Below are positions 9,309-18,536 of a stretch of DNA of 22,808 nucleotides, piece after piece (position 1 is the stretch's first letter; the number at the start of each line of letters is the position of its first letter). The notes under the pieces were generated by a model. The model had not been told where the DNA came from. It worked only from the letters and a program-made list of their open reading frames with translations, and made no database searches. The position numbers and the translations under genes were made by a program. Source of the DNA: Rhizopus sp. PT2906 (taxonomy: Eukaryota; Mucoromycota; Mucoromycetes; Mucorales; Rhizopodaceae); assembly GCA_025529335.1 (NCBI GenBank), contig JAMYHX010000600.1, positions 1 to 22,808 on the forward strand. The letters are read 5' to 3'.

Positions 9309-10336
9309 TCAGTCTTTCATGATCCTGACTTGTTCTTGAAATAGTAAGTCATTAACTGCATATATTAATTTGTATAATATTAAACATAAATATGCATGGC
9401 CATAGGATTTACTTACACCCTCGCTCCTTAAGGGGACCTTAAAAATTATACTGAAGAAAAATAAGTCATTGTCTTTGGATTGAGTAATTTTGGTTTTTGT
9501 TGCATTGTTTCTTTTATTATTATTTTCGTCAATTGCGGACAGGATCAACTCTGTATCCAGTCTTATATTTGCTATTTGCTCATCTGTTAAACGGTATAGA
9601 TTTTCTCTATAAGAGCGATAAGCAGCAAGAAGATTGGCAATTTTAGTTGTTAGATTATCTTGAAACATTGACGAATGCTCTGTAGCAGCAACTCTGTTTT
9701 CAGTCGCAGTGTTAACAGTATCAACTTGACCAATCGAGTGTACTTGCTCAAATGATACATTATTTTCTTATAAATGAAAGTAGATTTTAGTATAGGTTAT
9801 TTACAAATATATACCATCTTGCAATTTTCCTTTAGGAGGAGCTATTCCCAGCATGTAAACGATTGAGCAGATACATATGCTTACAAGCAATGTTATTGCA
9901 TCTAAAATCGTTACAGGCGCAGCTCTTCATTTCACTTTTCAGTACAGTGACTTCATGTTGAAGTTTTATATTGCTGAACAACTGGACCAGGTAAACTCCA
10001 GGTGTAATCATATCAGGAATTCATTCCATGTTGATTTGATCGCCTTTTATTTGCGTCGTCCTTATTCTTCTTTCTTCAGGACCCATCCTACCAACATTTA
10101 GCATCAACCTTTGTATATTATGAAGGTAGTCCTCTTCAACATTATTCACTAGTATGAATATCAGTCTGTCTACTCTTCTGTTCTGCTTTCTTTTTAAACT
10201 GTTAGCTCTTAGGCTTACACAGCTTTCCAACGTTCCACTTCACGGCATATTTCTCTGGAAAGGTATCAACAACCTCTTGCATTTGCGAAAGAGGTACCTT
10301 AATACTTTGAGAAATAGCCTTATAGGAGTTGATACG
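9309..10336 (-). pseudogene. Mutator-like (MULE) transposase remnant with SWIM zinc finger
   Basis: Read on the minus strand from 10336, it starts with an open piece containing VVDTFPEKYAVKWNVGKL. A shift then leads into KQNRRVDRLIFILVNNVEED and LMLNVGRMGPEERR. After one in-frame TGA (about 10018-10020) comes a SWIM zinc finger at 9921-9877, CACNDFRCNNIACKHMYLL, which fits the CxCxnCxH pattern. SWIM fingers occur near the C-terminus of MULE and FAR1-type transposases. A frameshift near 9860 and a likely intron (about 9775-9817) join to the tail that ends at 9309. No central DDE catalytic domain is visible, so the remnant seems internally deleted as well as mutated. Confidence 0.6.
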
Positions 10337-10478
10337 TAAGGTAAAAGATATGTTTATTGCGTTATCAAATGAATACAGGATCCTTTATTATCATTGTGAA
10401 TTAACTTTTAGGTACAGCTTTTGATGGCTTAAAGTATTGACCCATATATAGAGATCACAATTTTAAAGTCCCCTTAAG
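9426..10478. mobile_element. Candidate non-autonomous MULE bounded by inverted repeats
   Basis: CTTAAGGGGACCTTAAAAA at 9426 on the plus strand is matched by CTTAAGGGGACTTTAAAA read on the minus strand from 10478, with about 20 of 24 bases in common. The two copies enclose the SWIM-finger transposase remnant. This is the arrangement expected of a short terminal-inverted-repeat element of about 1.05 kb. The transposase frame reads across the left repeat, and no 8-11-bp target duplication is obvious, so the ends are tentative. Confidence 0.4.
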
Positions 10479-10751
10479 TAGTGATAAATAAATCGCAACA
10501 TCTGTATGAACATAAACAAACAAACTGTAATTTGCGGATGATGCAAAGTTAACTCTCATAAAAGATACATAGTTTTACGCTTTTTTTTATTTATTATTTA
10601 TTTTTGCTGTCAGCTCACAAGCTTCAGCATGAAAACTAACCCCTCTGTATCTAGCTCAATGTTTTCTATTCTGACATATTGACTAGCGCATATTCGGTGC
10701 CTTGTTGACTTGTGTGTTAATTTTACTAAAAGGGTAAAATTCCTGCATCTT

Positions 10752-11442
10752 GGTGTTGTTGACGTAATAGTAAGGATTCTTAAAGTTGTTCAATCAAAAA
10801 AGAGAAAGAAGGCAATAAAGAAGACAAAGGAGCTATGGGTGGACGAATATCTGATCCTATATTAAATTTATATGTTTTTTAGGAGAAAGCATAAATAAAA
10901 TGTTGCCTTTTCATGCATAATGGAGCAGCTGCCTTCTTGATTTTATTTTATAAAGAAAGTCATTAAAGCATCAAAATTGTGGATATACAAATAAAATGTA
11001 GATGTTTATTAACAATAAAAATGATATAATGACTACATATATCCGTTATGATGCAAAACGAGCAGCTAGTACAGTAACTGGTGATTACTTAAACTTTATT
11101 GCTAGTACTCTGGATATTATGGATCAGCAAGAAGATTTTAAAGGGTATTATCTCATCATGGACAATGCGCCTATACATAAACACAAGGATATAAAGCTTT
11201 ATGTTGAAAGTTGTGGCTATGGTGGTATGCATTTGCCGCCCTATTCTCCTGGATTGAGCCCTATTGAACAGCTTTGGTCAGTCTGCAAGAGTAAGCTTAA
11301 AAGAGAGGCGCCCTTAAAAGAAAAATATTTGACTTTGCGTATAAGAGAAGCATGCAGCAATGCTGCTATTAACGACCTAAAAGACTTTTGCAGATACTCA
11401 CTCAAGAAGTTCGACGATTGCTTAGAGCCCAAACCCGTATAG
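10752..11442 (+). pseudogene. Tc1/mariner-type DDE transposase, C-terminal remnant
   Basis: The 11002-11442 frame carries the catalytic core of the DDE superfamily. YYLIMDNAPIH supplies the second Asp with its Asn-Ala-Pro-Ile-His context, and LPPYSPGLSPIEQLWS supplies the final acidic residue. An upstream open piece (10752-10865) reads GVVDVIVRILKVVQSKKRKK, resembling the strand before the core in the same family. It is separated from the core by about 130 bp of non-coding sequence. The DNA-binding domain and first catalytic Asp are missing, so it cannot be active. The 63-224 fragment looks like another copy of the same family. Terminal repeats were not identified. Confidence 0.75.
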
Positions 11443-11758
11443 TTTTATGGTACAGGAGAGTGGAAAGTAGACATAATGTGATGTCTTTTATGTAGTTGAC
11501 CCATAAATATGGTTTTTTATGGAGTACACACAAGCTCAGAAAGTGTGTCTCATAGCTGGATAAGCAAAAACAACCACATGATTTACAATGATCAAGACAT
11601 ATTAGCATAGGAAATGGTGGAGGCGGCCTTGGTCTTCGTCTTCACTCAGATCTTATTCATGGTTATATTGAACCATGTGCCACATTTGATAATCCTGTGT
11701 TAACTGTGACGAGTGTATTGAATGTATAGGTTTAGAAATATGGAGCTTCTTGTATTAA
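11443..11758 (+). pseudogene. TLDc-domain (OXR1-like) gene fragment, frameshifted
   Basis: TLDc domains occur in eukaryotic oxidation-resistance proteins and V-ATPase regulators. Pieces in changing frames follow the TLDc order: FYGTGE (11443-11460), FLWSTHKLRK (about 11512-11541), a Trp followed by NNHMIYNDQDILA (11545-11607), IGNGGGGLGLRLHSDLIHGY and EPCATFDNPVLT, then GLEIWSF and a stop at 11756. At least three frameshifts separate these, so the gene is dead. The FYGTGE start lies directly after the transposase stop, and a possible IFGA-like match (RIFGALL at 10687) lies on the other side of the transposase. Insertion of the element into this gene is therefore possible. The stop is only 2 bp from the end of the convergent minus-strand gene. 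Confidence 0.6.
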
Positions 11759-11760
11759 GT

Positions 11761-12480
11761 TTATTTAAGAAATTTACACATTATGTCAGATACATATGAC
11801 TGTGACTCTTCAATCGACAGCTTATGACGAACAGGTGGGCGAATGGGAGCTACCATTGCATCGTTAGTGGATACATGCAAATATTCATTCAAATAATAAA
11901 TCAAATCATTACTGATAATTCTTTGTCGCTTCATGATTTCATCAATTTCTTGATTCTTTCTCTTGTTTGAAGTCATTATTTCAAGACCATCGTCTTCGTC
12001 GTTATTACCATAGGCATTCAATAGTTCGTTCCAAATGTCTGCATGAGATATTCGTTCACGAACAGTATAAATTCTGCATTCTTCATCATCATCATCATCA
12101 TTACAGTACTCTATTAACAATTCTTTCCAAATATCTGCATGTGGTATTGGTTTACGTACAACTGCAATAATCGCTTCTTCTTCTTCTTCTTCGGTTGTTT
12201 CTCTATCTTTATTAGCTGAAGAATTTGGTATCAAATACTTGGTAATAGTATTATTCTGCTTCTTTGTGTTTACTGTCTTTTTCTTTTTATGAGTGGTATT
12301 GCTGTTCTTATTGCTTATCAGTACTGGCGATGGTTTGACCGGTGAGAGATCTGTAAGTTGTGGTTCAATGAAAGCAATAGATGGGTTTATAGACTCTTTG
12401 ACTAGTTTATTGGTTGTTGTTGTCGTATCGCGTCTTTGGTGTTGCTTTCTTTTTGAAATGAAGGAGTCAAGAGTCGACAT
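11761..12480 (-). CDS. Uncharacterised 239-aa acidic/basic protein with duplicated HADIW motif
   Basis: An intact single-exon frame with ATG at 12480 and TAA at 11761. The family was not recognised. The N-terminus MSTLDSFISKRK resembles a PCNA-interacting (PIP) box lacking the leading Gln, and NNTITKYL near residue 88 is a second PIP-like match. The first 110 residues are Ser/Thr/Lys-rich and probably disordered, followed by a run of Glu. Residues about 113-165 contain two copies of a unit, PHADIWKELLIEY and SHADIWNELLNAY, each followed by Asn and acidic residues. A charged helical region and a C-terminal helix ending in SDIMCKFLK follow. No signal peptide or membrane segment is visible. Intactness amid pseudogenes suggests selection. 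A nuclear, DNA-replication-linked role is only a guess from the PIP-like motifs. Confidence 0.65.
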   Translation of the reverse strand: MSTLDSFISKRKQHQRRDTTTTTNKLVKESINPSIAFIEPQLTDLSPVKPSPVLISNKNSNTTHKKKKTVNTKKQNNTITKYLIPNSSANKDRETTEEEEEEAIIAVVRKPIPHADIWKELLIEYCNDDDDDEECRIYTVRERISHADIWNELLNAYGNNDEDDGLEIMTSNKRKNQEIDEIMKRQRIISNDLIYYLNEYLHVSTNDAMVAPIRPPVRHKLSIEESQSYVSDIMCKFLK

Positions 12481-14283
12481 GCTATTAGTTTATAAGAAAA
12501 AAAAAAAAAAGGAAAAAAAAGATGGTTCAAAATTTCTTTATTTTTTTCAAATTCAGCCAATCTCGTCAGCTTAAAAAACAATGAAGTGGAAGCAGCCAAT
12601 GGTAATTTGTGTAAATAGTCAAATAACCTCTAGCTCTGACCTTGACCTGTCCTAGTTGGATAACATCATGTTTCTTTTTACATTACAAGATTGGACATCT
12701 TCATTCACATACGAGATGGTATTAATGATTGCGCAATGGGCTGTATCTATACAAGAACATTCCTCATAGTGAGAAAAGTAACGAATAGAGCGCAGAAAAA
12801 GGTTGACTAATGATCTTGCACTCTTTATTAAACAATATGTATCAAGCAAATTGTACGAACGTACCTTAAAGGAAGAAAAGAAATGTTAATCTGTGACTCT
12901 GACAGATATTTATACTTTGAGCTGGATGTTGTATAAATAATGTCCTGTTCCTATTACACATTTATGTTTTTAAAGTTTTATATAGTCTTGTTCATCATAG
13001 CTTGACGTCTTTAAATCATTGACCGCACAAGCTTGAGAAAAGTATTTTGATTAATACCTGCTTTCAGATCATACAGATTATTGGTCTGGATCTGTACTTA
13101 CCCAACGGTTTATCAGACATCCTCAAATCAGAACTTTGCGCATAGGTAAGTAATCAAAGCATATCTCTTCAGGAAGATAGGCTTGCGTGCATATTAACAA
13201 TCAATCTGTGAATCCGGGAAATGAGACGGTCACTTAAACATTGGATTAGGTATCTTATGTAATCATCCTTACACAATATCTATCAATTGTAAGTTGATCT
13301 TACGATAATAGTCTTTCTTACGCATATTGCTTAACGATGTGCTTAAAGTGATAAGATATTCAAAATAATGTATATCAACAGCAGTAATACAAAGTTCACT
13401 TTGATAGAATAATCAGACTCTTTGAACTATTCAAATGCTTGACACGTGGTTGTTATTACACAACGTTTGAAATTTTCCAAAAATTTGTGCCTTTGCTTCT
13501 ATCGTCCCCAACGCATAATGACATTGATAACAAAAGACGTGATCATCGTACCCAGTGCCTGGCAAGCAGGAAAAAGTTTTTACGATTGGGATATTACACA
13601 TACCAAAAGGATGTCAACCTCTTTTAGAATTATCAATTGATATGTCGATATTCACAGATAATTTTGATGGTACAATGCTTTCTCGACACCCAAACAAGAA
13701 TGGAATTCTGTATATACATATTTCATAATTTTCATATAAATCAATCAAGGGAAAGGTGCTATTTTAGTCTCCCTACAGAAATTCCCGTTTAACCAACCGA
13801 AAGTTCATATAGCCCAGGTGAGTCTCTCGTTCATAATGAACAATAAGGCCTGTCACTGGTGATCTATGATGATGAGACTAAAATTTTGATGTTGAAACAA
13901 GAATATTTTAAACATGATGTGGCCATAAAACTCTATAATGAATAGTTAACTGCAGACTCTGAAACTTTAACAAGTATAATCTTTCTTAAAAGATCTTTAC
14001 ACTAGATCATCTTTGTTTATTCTTAAACTTGAAACGATGTGTAATACTCCTATGCAGTCAATTTCATACTCTCTCTTTCTCTCTCTCTCTTTTTTTTTTA
14101 CTGTTCATTAGGTCTAACTTCAATCACTCGGTATTCTAAAAAAATGTAGGACCATCTTACAGTGACCATTCATCTTGTCCACGCCCAAAGGATGAGTCTT
14201 AACTGAGTCTAAATTATCCTTTTAATACTTATTCACTAATTTTTACATATCGCATTCTTTTTATTTTATTTTTCAACTCCCAA
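12481..14283. other. Long gene-poor intergenic region
   Basis: About 1.8 kb without a recognisable gene. It starts with A-rich leader sequence of the minus-strand gene. It holds short coding-like pieces, notably at 13050-13143 and 13543-13728, that may be remnants of a decayed gene. It ends with a CT-repeat tract (about 14070-14100) and AT-rich leader upstream of the NRAMP gene, probably its promoter. No tRNA, terminal repeat or transposase signature was seen. Confidence 0.5.
13543..13728 (+). other. Open frame, possible remnant of a leucine-rich protein
   Basis: A 61-codon stop-free stretch without a start codon, containing GCQPLLELSIDMSIFTDNFDG. The spacing of Leu/Ile is reminiscent of fungal F-box/LRR proteins, but the match is weak. 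It overlaps two other open frames at the same place, which lowers the value of openness as evidence. Confidence 0.15.
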
Positions 14284-16215
14284 ATGTTGAACTCATTTGG
14301 AAGAATCACAAAGTACTTGAAGACACTGGGCAAGTTTATAGGCCCAGGATTCATGATTGCTGTTGGATAGTATGTTTTATTGTATATTATAAAAGCCATG
14401 TATTAATAGTAAGTCTTATTTATCAGCTTAGATCCAGGCAATTGGGCAACAGATATGGAAGGTGGATCATCTTTTGGATATAGATTATTGTTTATCATTC
14501 TTGTCTCAAACATCATTGCTGTATTCCTTCAGAACTTAACCATTCGTTTGGGCACAGTAACCGGACTCGATTTAGCTTCTGCCTCCAGAAAATTCTTTCC
14601 CAAATGGTTGAATCTGTTCTTATATGTCTTGGCTGAAATCGCTATTATTGCAACAGATATCGCTGAAGTCATTGGATCAGCCATTGCTTTAAATTTGCTA
14701 TTTCCCAGTTTACCTTTGCCAGCTGGCGTTGCTATTACAGCAGTGGACGTATTCATCATTTTATTGTTTTATAATGAAGATGTAGAAGATGACGAAAATT
14801 CGACTTCAGGAAGAATGGTACGCATTTTTGAGATATTTGTCATGATACTGGTTGCTGCTGTAGGCATATGCTTTATCATCGAATTAGCCTATTCAGATAT
14901 CGTTGCTGTGGACGTCTTTAAAGGCTTTCTTCCAACAAGGGAAATATTCACGGAGCCTGAAGTGCTGTATGTGGCCATTGGTATTATTGGTGCTACAGGT
15001 AAGAAAAAGATAAGCTGCCTTTCATACATTTTACTCATTTACTCTTAAAAGTCATGCCTCATAATCTTTATTTACACAGTTTTATTGTTCAATCTCGATG
15101 CCGTGAATGGAAGACAGGCAGACCCAAAGTGTCCAAGAGAGGAGAACAATGGATAGTGAAGAGTAATCAATTTGATCTGCAACAAAATATGACACCCTTG
15201 GAAATGTCCATGTCGCATACATCTATTCCTGTCGATTCATCTGGCCAAGTCAACTTTGAAAGTGTCAGAAAGTACCTTGATCGCTCTTTGAAAAAGAATC
15301 TGCATTATGGATTCGTGGATTTGCTTGTTGCTCTTACATTTGCCTTTTTTGTTAATTGTTCCATCCTTATTGTTGCATCAGCCAATTTCTATTATACGTC
15401 AGGCGGCCAGGGACAACAACAAATACAAGACTTGTTTAGTGCACATGCTCTTCTCTTACAGTATCTCGGTCCTCCAGCCGCCGTCACTTTTGCACTTGCT
15501 CTCTTATGCGCAGGCCAATCAAGTACATTGACAGCAACATTAGCAGGACAAGGTAATAATAATCTCTATCATCAAAAGAAATGATCTACTTATGCTGCTT
15601 CTAGTAATCATGAGTGGCTTCTTGGGTATGACAACAAGGCCATGGATTCGTCGTATAGTTACACGACTAATTGCTATTGCACCCGCAATGGTCGCAGCAT
15701 GTGTTGCTGGTCGTTCAGGATTAAGTAATATGTTGGTGGCCAGTCAGGTAGCACTAAGTATTCAATTACCATTTGCTGTGGTGCCTCTTGTTTATTTAAC
15801 ATCAAGAAGGTCAGCAATGAAACTGGATCTGGTGGTCGAAGGCAAAGAGGTTGACTCGATTCCACTTGTTACCGAACAAGCAAAGATGTCTCTCATTGAC
15901 CGTCTCGTTTCTCGCTTGAGATTTTCAAGATCCAAATCTGACTGGACACGGTTTCCTCAATTCAGCAAACTAAATAAGCGGGCAGTAAAGGACATTTTTG
16001 TTCAATCAAGTGGCCAAGGAGTAGGAGAAGAAGAACGGCCCTCTTCTGATAGCTCAATAGAAGAAAAGTCAAATAATCATTTAACTATAGATACATTGCC
16101 TGAACCACTTGTCTATGCTAATGGTAAAGTAACCAAAGTGATATCAGCCCTAGTAGCCCTGCTATTAATTGGATTAAATGGATATCTTGTTGTATCATTA
16201 TTCATGCAAATTTAA
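14284..16215 (+). CDS. NRAMP-family divalent metal (Mn/Fe) transporter
   Basis: A proton-coupled importer of Mn2+, Fe2+ and related ions, equivalent to yeast Smf1-3; plasma or endosomal/vacuolar membrane cannot be told apart here. Four exons join in frame to 589 residues: 14284-14369, 14427-14998, 15052-15552 and 15605-16215. TM1 carries the metal-binding motif in GYLDPGNWATDMEGG (D31, N34), and TM6 carries MPHNLYLHS (M221 to H223). Both motifs are intact and both lie beside introns. The conserved AGQVIMSGFL stretch is rebuilt by the last splice, followed by RRIVTRLIAIAPA. About 11 hydrophobic segments are visible. A long polar, Ser-rich loop (about 475-550) lies before the last segment. The start is the first ATG after the CT-rich tract, and the short N-terminus suits the family. 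A nonstandard acceptor was not needed anywhere. Confidence 0.93.
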
Positions 16216-16422
16216 ATACCTCATTTCATCCCTCTCCCTTTTTTCTCATTTTCTCCCTACTCACTCTGTCCATACTTATATTTATTAAACATATTAAAAG
16301 AACATCCAGTCTTTTTTAAAAAAAAAAATTCAACTTTGCTTTATTTTTCAAAAGCCATACACACTTTTTTTTTTTAGAAGAGCACAATGTGATCAGATAA
16401 AGATAGTAAGACTGAATTAATT

Positions 16423-16440
16423 CTCTTTATTGATAAAGAG
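16423..16440. repeat. Perfect 8-bp inverted repeat
   Basis: CTCTTTAT, a 2-nt spacer, then ATAAAGAG. It lies 83 bp from the start of a second, larger inverted repeat. The function is unknown and chance is possible. Confidence 0.5.
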
Positions 16441-16505
16441 TGGTTCTTATGCTTTAAGCTTACTATGGGATAATCATTGTAAAATGGCAGCAGTTGGATA
16501 CTTTA

Positions 16506-16536
16506 TTTGAAAGCTCTGAGATAACTAGCTTTCAAA
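16506..16536. repeat. Perfect 10-bp inverted repeat with 11-nt loop
   Basis: TTTGAAAGCT at 16506-16515 is the exact reverse complement of AGCTTTCAAA at 16527-16536. It could form a hairpin or mark the end of a small element. It lies 300 bp after the NRAMP stop and 470 bp before the ArfGAP start. Confidence 0.55.
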
Positions 16537-17006
16537 ATGATTACGTAGGCTTACAAAAATATCGAGTAAACTACATCAAGAATCTTTATCATTGAGACAG
16601 TTGATATTTTTTCATTCAGGATTACCAGCCCTGTTAGTCTCTGTTACCACCTCACTCACCACATCCAAGCTGAAACCAGCTTATGTTTACCCCGCTAGGA
16701 CGGTGTACCTGATGTGTAAAGAGAGAGAAGGTTGAGCAATGAAGCACTAAACAGGTTCAATGAATACATTAAACACGTATTTTTTTATTTTTTATTGGGG
16801 GGCCTTATTACATGAAATGTAAAGTAATACAGAATGATACAGTGAGAGCGGTAAATTTTACTCTTGGCATCAGTGTCCATAATTTTTGGAAATCATATAA
16901 GGAAAACCATTTTGAGCGGACATTGATCTTAATTCGTTACAGATTTTATTTTTTGGAAATACTACACCTTTTTTTTATTATTTCTTCTAAAGAAAAAAAA
17001 AAAAAG

Positions 17007-18419
17007 ATGTCAGTTGCCGAATATAAAAAAAAATTATACGATATACAAAGAACAGGCGAGAATAAGTCTTGCTTTGACTGTGGTGCACCTAATCCACAAT
17101 GGGCAAGTGTTTCCTATGGCATCTTCATTTGTCTCGACTGTTCAGGCATTCATCGTTCCTTTGGTGTCCACATTAGGTAAAGAATAAAAAAGAAAGAAAT
17201 GACTTACTGACTTGCTTAGTTTTGTTCGTTCAATCACAATGGACAAGTGGTTTGATGACCAGTTAAAAAAGATGGAGGTAAACAAAAAAGATTGTAAAGA
17301 ATATTAGAGATTAAGCGTGCATTTTTAAAGTTGGGAGGCAACCAAAAAGCAAAGGATTTCTTTAGCTCTCAGCCTGATTATTCTCCCAACATGTCCATGA
17401 AAGATAAATACCACAGCCATTTTGCTGAATTATATCGAAGCAAGGTAAAGCAAAAAAAAAAAGTGCCATAAAGTAGAAAAAAGACTCACTTTATATACAG
17501 TTGAGTGCTGAAGCTGAGGGACGTCCATGGACACCAACCCTTGTATCCAAAAAGCCATCAACGCCTACAACAAGCAGCACACGATCATTGAACTTATCAA
17601 ACGAACAGCGTTCAAGTTCTTCTATATCTTTAACGGATACTAAAGCTCGTAACGAAGAATACTTTGCAAAGCTTGGTAACGTTAATGACAGTAGACCAGA
17701 GTAAGTCATGCACACATCGAAGAAAACAGAGAGGGCTGATGAGTACATAGCAACTTGCCACCAAGTCAAGGAGGAAAATACACAGGGTTTGGCAATCCTC
17801 AATGTAAATAGTACATGTTGCGCCGTGTGTATTCTTATTCATGTTCACTTTTAGTTGATTATTCGCCACAGTCATCAAACACAGATATTCATGACCTCAT
17901 TAATGACCCACGAGCTGCTATTGAAAAAGGCTGGTCGCTTTTGTCTTCTGTTGGTAAAGCAGCAATTGAACTTGGCCGTCATGTAAAGAACAATGCAGTC
18001 AATGGTGAATATGTCAATCCTGCTGTTATTGATCAAATACGTGATAACGTAAACTATTATGTGAACTCACTCACACAACCAAGGGTAAAAAAAAAAAAAA
18101 AATCAAAGTATACATGGTTCATAGTACTCAATTTCTTTTATAGCAAACCCAGTCATCTGCATCATCTTTCCTTTACTCTTCAAACAACCATGCTTCATCA
18201 GCAGCAGATGATATGACAGATGAAGATTTCTTTAAAACCAACTTGGGATCTTCAAACAATAACAACTATTTATCCCCCACAACCACGACTATCCCTTCAG
18301 CAAAGCCCTCTCGACCAACAGCCACCACAACAGACAGTAGCACCTCTGTACGTGCAAGAGCAAACTCTTCCAACAGAAGAAAGACAAACAAGACCAACGA
18401 TGAATGGAGTGACTGGTGA
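17007..18419 (+). CDS. ArfGAP1/Gcs1-type Arf GTPase-activating protein
   Basis: Stimulates GTP hydrolysis on Arf1 to drive uncoating of COPI vesicles at the Golgi. Seven exons join in frame to 366 residues: 17007-17176, 17220-17277, 17331-17444, 17501-17700, 17751-17803, 17855-18084 and 18144-18419. The zinc finger C22-x2-C25-x16-C42-x2-C45 is followed by the arginine finger R50 in SGIHRSFGVH, the same numbering as animal ArfGAP1. After the domain comes a Ser-rich linker, then NLPPSQGGKYTGFG, a hallmark of the ArfGAP1/Gcs1 group. An amphipathic segment with GWSLLSSVGKAAIELG follows, resembling an ALPS curvature sensor. The C-terminus EWSDW resembles the Trp motifs that bind COPI delta subunit. 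The start at 17007 fits homologues; the in-phase upstream extension does not. It converges with the mannosyltransferase gene, 117 bp apart. Confidence 0.93.
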
Positions 18420-18536
18420 AGAAGACAATGCCAATAGACAAAAATAAAAAAAAACATACGCTTTTAAGTAATCAAAATTATATCCAATCGGATTTCTCTC
18501 CGTATTTATTAATTATATCCAATCAAATCACTTTAT

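Larger units (their letters stand above)
16216..17006. other. Intergenic region between NRAMP and ArfGAP genes
   Basis: It holds the NRAMP 3' flank (pyrimidine-rich, then T6A11 at about 16314), two perfect small inverted repeats, and the A/T-rich leader of the ArfGAP gene. A GC-richer patch (about 16625-16705) has no tRNA-like fold that I could draw. An open frame runs in phase from 16812 into the ArfGAP start, but its residues are unlike the family. Confidence 0.5.

Noticed and set aside
11967..12170. Plus-strand frame rich in His
   Set aside because: Antisense to the acidic GAT-repeat coding part of the 239-aa gene, which explains the His run.
12061..12200. ATC/TTC trinucleotide runs considered as a stand-alone microsatellite
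   Set aside because: They are in-frame Asp and Glu runs of the 239-aa protein, so they are reported as part of the gene.
16625..16705. GC-richer patch considered as a tRNA or small RNA gene
   Set aside because: No cloverleaf, no T-loop GGTTCRA box in either orientation, and no Pol III terminator at the right distance.
16812..17006. N-terminal extension of the ArfGAP in phase with its start
   Set aside because: Residues are AT-rich filler, homologues start about 20 residues before the zinc finger as the ATG at 17007 does, and A-runs typical of a leader lie immediately upstream.
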